Assembly (NCBI GenBank): GCA_005883085.1
Contig: VBAY01000067.1
Location: forward strand, 1-10,767
Source of the DNA: Candidatus Bathyarchaeota archaeon
Lineage (GTDB): Archaea > Thermoproteota > Bathyarchaeia > 40CM-2-53-6
Length of the DNA: 10,767 nt
Reading direction: 5' to 3'
Below are positions 7,289 to 10,767 of the stretch, piece after piece. Numbering within the stretch: the stretch's first letter is position 1; each line of letters starts with the position of its first letter. The notes under the pieces were generated by a model, which was not told the DNA's origin, searched no databases, and was given only the letters and a program-made list of their open reading frames with translations. The translations under genes and the position numbers were made by a program.

Positions 7289-10200
7289 ATGCACTCAAAT
7301 AGAATGAACATTGCAGCTGCTACTCTCCTTCTGATCTTAGGAATAGTCAGTACCGGAATCGTCACCTCCGTCTACGCGTCCAGCCCTCAAAACAAGGGTC
7401 CGTATAATCCCACTTCACCACGTGTCCCTGAGAATATCCAGTCTAACGCTCCAGACTCGATGACCGCCACGAGCCGATCATCTACAACACTTGGTCCAAG
7501 CCAGCCACACTACTTCCTCCAAGAGGAAAAGACCACCACCGGAACCCTCGCATCTGCCTCATCGAACGGCGTGTTCTACCATGGCGGACCAACAATGCAC
7601 ATATCCATCAGCTACGCAATCTTCTGGCTTCCCGGCGGCAATAACTTCGAGCAATCATCAGGTACCGACTCGGCCTACATGTCTCTGATCAACGGTTTTC
7701 TCAACGACACAAGCGGCACATCCTACTACAATATTCTAAACCAATATCCCGACAACATCAACGGAACACCTCTTGACAGATCAGTACTAGGAGGCTCCTA
7801 CCTCGATACAACACCATACCCTGTTGCAGGCACCGAAGCACATCCGCTCCACGACTCAGACATTCAGGCGGAGGTAACCAATGCCATGAAAGCCAACAAC
7901 TGGGTCCCCGGGCCGAACAAGATTTTCCACGTATTCACGGGATACGGGATTGAAAGCTGCTACGACACCAGCAACAGAGAATGTACCTTCACCGTGTACT
8001 GTGCCTACCACTCATTCTTCACCCAAGGTTCCCAGTCGATAATCTACTCCAATATGCCCGACTTCAATGGCGTCACGGGCCACTGCACTCCCCGAGGACA
8101 GTCGCCTCCAAACCATGATTACTACGCAGATCCCGAGATCAACATCCTCTCGCATGAGCTGTTCGAGGCCGTGAGCGATCCCCTGCTAAACGCTTGGACT
8201 GATAGTTTCGGCGCCGAAATAGGCGACAAGTGCTCTTGGAACTTCGGCAGCGTAAATCCGGACGGAAGCAACCTCGTGCTCAACGGTCACAAGTATCTCG
8301 TACAGCTTGAGTGGAGCAACTACAATGGCTGTGTGCTCAGCTACGGTCCATCTCACTCGGTCACGATTACGCCATCGCCGGGAGGTAATCCCTTCCCATC
8401 GACCTACACTTTCAACATCACCTTTGCAAGCCAAGGCTCCAGTTGGTGGACAACTACCGCCTACACGAACGGGACGGTTACCATAGCCATTGACCAGAAC
8501 ACTCCGATTGACATCACAAGCAAGACCGTGACTGCCAGTCAGACCGAGAAGTGGTGTTTCGATCAGAATTGCACCAACGTCTCGTTTGGGTCAGGCGATG
8601 GAACGGTCACCACGTACTACTACTTCGACCTCTTAGCACAACAGGTATCTGTTTCGACAGGGGCAGGCACCGCTTCCTTAGACTTTGCCACAGGGACAAT
8701 ACTACCTGACACTCTTGGATTCCCGCAGCGGCTAACAATCCAGTTGACCCAAACCAGTCAGACAATATGGGTCCAGCGCGGAACAACAGTCTCAGTTACA
8801 TCGCCGACAAACATGGGAGTTGACACCCGATGGGTAACTAGAGTGAGTGCGTGGACAATTTCCACTGATTTTCAGGTACCTAATCCGATCGTATACTATC
8901 CGCAATATCTGACAACATTTCAGTTCACGGTACGCGGTGGGGGATCTTATTCTCCTCCATCTGTCACCTACTACGATACTGGCTTGCCCAAGACAGCTCT
9001 AGCGGGGACCACTGTCTGGGCTGACAACGCCGCCGCCTATTATTATCAAAACCAACTGCCTGGCTCCACACCGTACGAAAGGTGGTCAACCATCGCGCCA
9101 AATGGGATAGTCTCCTCCCCCGGAAGTGGCATATCCGTAAACTACTATCACCAATATGGTGTTACCGCGTCTTATCAATTCACGGGCGGAAATAGTCCGA
9201 CAACGCCATCTTTGACCGGGAATGTATACGGCTTGAGCGTCCCGAACAATCTCTCCCTCCAGCCCTCTACTATCTGGCTGGATGCGGGCTCGGCCTACAG
9301 CCTTACGAACATACTGGAAAGCTGGGCGCAAGAGAGATGGTATGCTGCAATAGCGAACACCGGCCTTGTTAATAGTCCGATGATTCTATCTCCAACTTAT
9401 ACCCATCAGTACTTCCTATCAGTAATTGGGGCGCTACCGGGAAGCGCTGGACAAGGATGGTACGATGCGGGGTCAGATGGATCCGTAACCACTCCGGGGG
9501 TGTATGAGATATCATCAACCAGTAGGATTCGGTTGACTTCGTATAGTGAAGACGGAGGGTTTCCGAGAACCCTCTCCGATCTGGCTTTCAACAAGGTGGG
9601 CGCTAGTTTCATAATGGATGGCCCACATACGGTTCAGTTCTTTTCCAGACTCCAGTATTATCTCGCCAACACTTTTCAGACAGACTCGATAGACTCAATG
9701 ACTCCCTCTCCAACGGGAGACTCTTGGTACTATGATGGAACATCCGTCGACATCGTCTTGAACAGGAACTGGGATGCCATAGGCAACACCAGACAGAGCC
9801 TGGTGTCTTACTCAATCGACAACATAGCTGCGTCGGTGGATCGAATGTCCACCAGTCCAACCGACATACCTACTATCACAATGAGTACAGGCCACGTACT
9901 GAGCGAGGGGTTCGTTACCCAGTACTATATCTCTGTCCAAGGTGCTACCCTTTCCGGCAGCCAAACTGGAGACGGATGGTTTGATTCCGGTTCTCGGTTC
10001 ACGATTCAGGGCACTTACAATCGAGTATACACAGCGAACATGCCGTATCATGCCTACGCGGTTCCAGCCGGGTTCCAGATCTTGGCCAATACCACTCTTT
10101 CTTCGGTTCTCTGGAGTAGCGCTAGCAATACTCTTAGCTTCAACGCAAACCATGTCGAGGCAACCGTTTACATTCCCAAGGAACTCAATCTCGCGCCGAC

Positions 10201-10441
10201 TAAGGTTTCCGACGACGGGAACGCGCTAGTCTTCGCTTACTCGTCCTCAAGCGAACTGCTGGGTTTCAAGGGATCTTCTAGCTTCCAAGTCAGCCTTTCC
10301 AGCACGAGAGCCGCATCCTCACTTCTGTCCAATATCCCGGATTGGATACTATACCCCGCTAGCATTGCCATCGCTGTCGGAGCGATTCTGATCATTGGAT
10401 TGCTATTGATGAAGAGGCAGACGAGAAAGACGTCGCCCTAG
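7289..10441 (+). CDS. EXORDIUM/PHI-1-like surface protein with C-terminal repeats and membrane anchor
   Basis: This is a 1050-residue predicted surface protein. The ATG at 7289 supplies Arg5 ahead of the hydrophobic signal (6-30); an ATG at 7304 is the alternative. A Ser/Thr/Pro-rich linker leads to an EXORDIUM (phosphate-induced protein 1) domain at about 94-352. It shows FYHGGP at 96-101, SHELFEAVSDP with H289, E290 and E293, LLNAW, EIGDKC at 310-315 and LEWSN ending at C348, plus cysteines 224, 232, 238 and 266. Plant EXORDIUM proteins share this order (YHNGP, HEIAELATNP, VNAW, EIADLC) but are only about 300 residues and lack the rest. Residues 443-964 hold six repeats of about 85 residues. 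A membrane helix lies at 1019-1040 with a KRQTRK tail. The biochemical function of EXORDIUM proteins is not established; the HExxE and acidic residues could bind a metal, but that is inference. The short gap to the preceding stop codon suggests one transcript and a shared surface role. Confidence 0.88.
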   Translation: MHSNRMNIAAATLLLILGIVSTGIVTSVYASSPQNKGPYNPTSPRVPENIQSNAPDSMTATSRSSTTLGPSQPHYFLQEEKTTTGTLASASSNGVFYHGGPTMHISISYAIFWLPGGNNFEQSSGTDSAYMSLINGFLNDTSGTSYYNILNQYPDNINGTPLDRSVLGGSYLDTTPYPVAGTEAHPLHDSDIQAEVTNAMKANNWVPGPNKIFHVFTGYGIESCYDTSNRECTFTVYCAYHSFFTQGSQSIIYSNMPDFNGVTGHCTPRGQSPPNHDYYADPEINILSHELFEAVSDPLLNAWTDSFGAEIGDKCSWNFGSVNPDGSNLVLNGHKYLVQLEWSNYNGCVLSYGPSHSVTITPSPGGNPFPSTYTFNITFASQGSSWWTTTAYTNGTVTIAIDQNTPIDITSKTVTASQTEKWCFDQNCTNVSFGSGDGTVTTYYYFDLLAQQVSVSTGAGTASLDFATGTILPDTLGFPQRLTIQLTQTSQTIWVQRGTTVSVTSPTNMGVDTRWVTRVSAWTISTDFQVPNPIVYYPQYLTTFQFTVRGGGSYSPPSVTYYDTGLPKTALAGTTVWADNAAAYYYQNQLPGSTPYERWSTIAPNGIVSSPGSGISVNYYHQYGVTASYQFTGGNSPTTPSLTGNVYGLSVPNNLSLQPSTIWLDAGSAYSLTNILESWAQERWYAAIANTGLVNSPMILSPTYTHQYFLSVIGALPGSAGQGWYDAGSDGSVTTPGVYEISSTSRIRLTSYSEDGGFPRTLSDLAFNKVGASFIMDGPHTVQFFSRLQYYLANTFQTDSIDSMTPSPTGDSWYYDGTSVDIVLNRNWDAIGNTRQSLVSYSIDNIAASVDRMSTSPTDIPTITMSTGHVLSEGFVTQYYISVQGATLSGSQTGDGWFDSGSRFTIQGTYNRVYTANMPYHAYAVPAGFQILANTTLSSVLWSSASNTLSFNANHVEATVYIPKELNLAPTKVSDDGNALVFAYSSSSELLGFKGSSSFQVSLSSTRAASSLLSNIPDWILYPASIAIAVGAILIIGLLLMKRQTRKTSP
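7571..8344 (+). other. EXORDIUM/PHI-1 domain (coding segment)
   Basis: This segment encodes the folded N-terminal head of the third protein. Motifs in order are VFYHGGP, YAIFWLPGG, YYNILNQY, the Cys cluster ending VYCAYHSFF, the SHELFEAVSDP block, NAWTD, EIGDKC, NGHKYLVQ and LEWSN. The set, order and spacing are those of the plant and bacterial EXORDIUM/phosphate-induced-1 family. Confidence 0.85.
8615..10180 (+). repeat. Six degenerate ~85-residue repeats with a W-x-D-x-G motif
   Basis: Each unit starts at an aromatic/QY strand (YYPQY, YYHQY, YTHQY, LQYY, TQYY) and then carries a Trp motif (WVQRG, WADNA, WLDAG, WYDAG, WYYDG, WFDSG). The QY tyrosines are at residues 540, 623, 708, 790 and 879, giving steps of 83, 85, 82 and 89. 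The tryptophans are at 494, 577, 663, 724, 813 and 897. The first unit, starting with YYYFD at 443, is the least conserved. I recognise similar modules in archaeal surface proteins, without a known function. Confidence 0.65.
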
Positions 10442-10473
10442 TTTGAGTAAGATCAGCTTCGCCGTGTTCCCCT

Positions 10474-10496
10474 GGACAAAGCAAAAGTTGTCCTTT
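10474..10496 (+). terminator. Possible terminator hairpin after the EXORDIUM-like gene
   Basis: GGACAA at 10474-10479 and TTGTCC at 10488-10493 are exact reverse complements around an 8-base loop, followed by only three T residues. It lies 33 bases beyond the stop codon. The position is right for a transcript end, but the stem and T run are both short. Confidence 0.25.
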
Positions 10497-10522
10497 GGAA
10501 ATTCGTATTCTCGAATTCCAAA
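10494..10522. repeat. Inverted repeat around TATTCT
   Basis: TTTGGAAATTCG at 10494-10505 pairs with CGAATTCCAAA at 10512-10522, giving 11 base pairs with one bulged A and a 6-base loop. It directly abuts the preceding hairpin. An A run follows on the + strand, which does not fit a T-tract terminator in that direction, so it may be a protein-binding palindrome or a transcript-end structure. Confidence 0.45.
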
Positions 10523-10683
10523 AAATGTTAGTCGAGGGATCGGTGCGTACTGTCAACACTAGGGTAGCTCGATAGTACTGTGGAGACCGTCCACGGGTTT
10601 CGATTCGCTTAACCTTCAACAGGGAACGTTGCTTATCCGGCGAGACGGATAGTAAAAGAGGAGAGACCGCTACGCGTTACATA

Positions 10684-10767
10684 TTGACCGTTGACTTTGA
10701 AGAAGATAACGACATTGAAAGTTTCATCCGGTTTGTCCAGTACCACACTAAACGCTTGAAGTGTCCC
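10684..10767 (+). CDS. Possible 5' end of a further gene, cut by the window edge
   Basis: From TTG 10684 the frame is open to the window end (28 codons) and reads as TVDFEED, then IESFIRFVQYHT and a basic KRLK segment, a plausible cytosolic protein start. Upstream the same frame stays open to a TAG at 10573 but has no ATG or GTG, and I see no convincing Shine-Dalgarno or TATA box. I do not recognise a family. It could be chance coding of a short open frame. Confidence 0.2.
   Translation, partial: MTVDFEEDNDIESFIRFVQYHTKRLKCP

Noticed and set aside
8147..8179. Classical zinc metallopeptidase site
   Set aside because: The motif is HELFE, not HExxH, so the standard zincin signature is absent. 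A metal site remains possible and is kept only as an inference in the EXORDIUM finding.
206..10441. Bacterial (for example Acidobacteria) origin
   Set aside because: Similar Ig-like repeats occur in some bacteria, but the archaeal-type dockerin, the VGD-type ectodomain, C-terminal helix plus RRKK anchoring, TATA-like boxes and lack of Shine-Dalgarno sites together favour an archaeon. It is not excluded.
10494..10530. Rho-independent terminator for the + strand
   Set aside because: The inverted repeat is followed by A residues, not T residues, on the + strand, and on the minus strand the T run precedes the hairpin.

Overview
The window is most likely from an archaeon, probably a Thermoproteota-type lineage (Nitrososphaeria or Bathyarchaeia-like); this is an inference and cannot be proved from 10.8 kb. 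Three things point that way. Two proteins end in one transmembrane helix and a short basic tail. The protein families are ones I know mainly from archaeal surface proteins: a VGD-type N-terminal ectodomain, Asp-Phe-starting Ig-like repeats, an archaeal-style dockerin and a Tyr-rich/Trp-x-Asp-x-Gly repeat. The likely starts have AT-rich TATA-like boxes about 27-29 bases upstream and no clear Shine-Dalgarno sequence. There is no housekeeping gene, transposase, integrase, tRNA, rRNA or CRISPR array.

Layout: 1-205 is a leader region with a possible 3' end of another gene (1-45) and a TATA-like box. 206-2863 encodes a secreted protein of about 885 residues: three concanavalin/LamG-like domains, one Ig-like domain and a C-terminal dockerin. 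2864-3102 is an intergenic region with two small inverted repeats and two TATA-like boxes. 3103-7281 encodes a 1392-residue stalk protein: signal peptide, an archaeal N-terminal ectodomain, eleven Ig-like repeats in two subclasses, and a C-terminal membrane helix. 7289-10441 starts 7 bases later and encodes a 1050-residue protein: an EXORDIUM/phosphate-induced-protein-1 (PHI-1) domain, six repeats of about 85 residues, and a C-terminal membrane helix. 10442-10767 holds two abutting inverted repeats and perhaps the first codons of another gene.

How they may work together: all three proteins are predicted to be exported. The second and third look co-transcribed and anchored in the membrane, one as a long Ser/Thr-rich rod and one carrying a folded EXORDIUM-like head on a repeat stalk. 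The first has no membrane anchor but carries likely carbohydrate-binding folds and a dockerin, so it could be held at the surface by an unseen cohesin-like partner. A surface adhesion or polysaccharide-handling apparatus is the most economical reading, but no substrate or activity can be read from the sequence.
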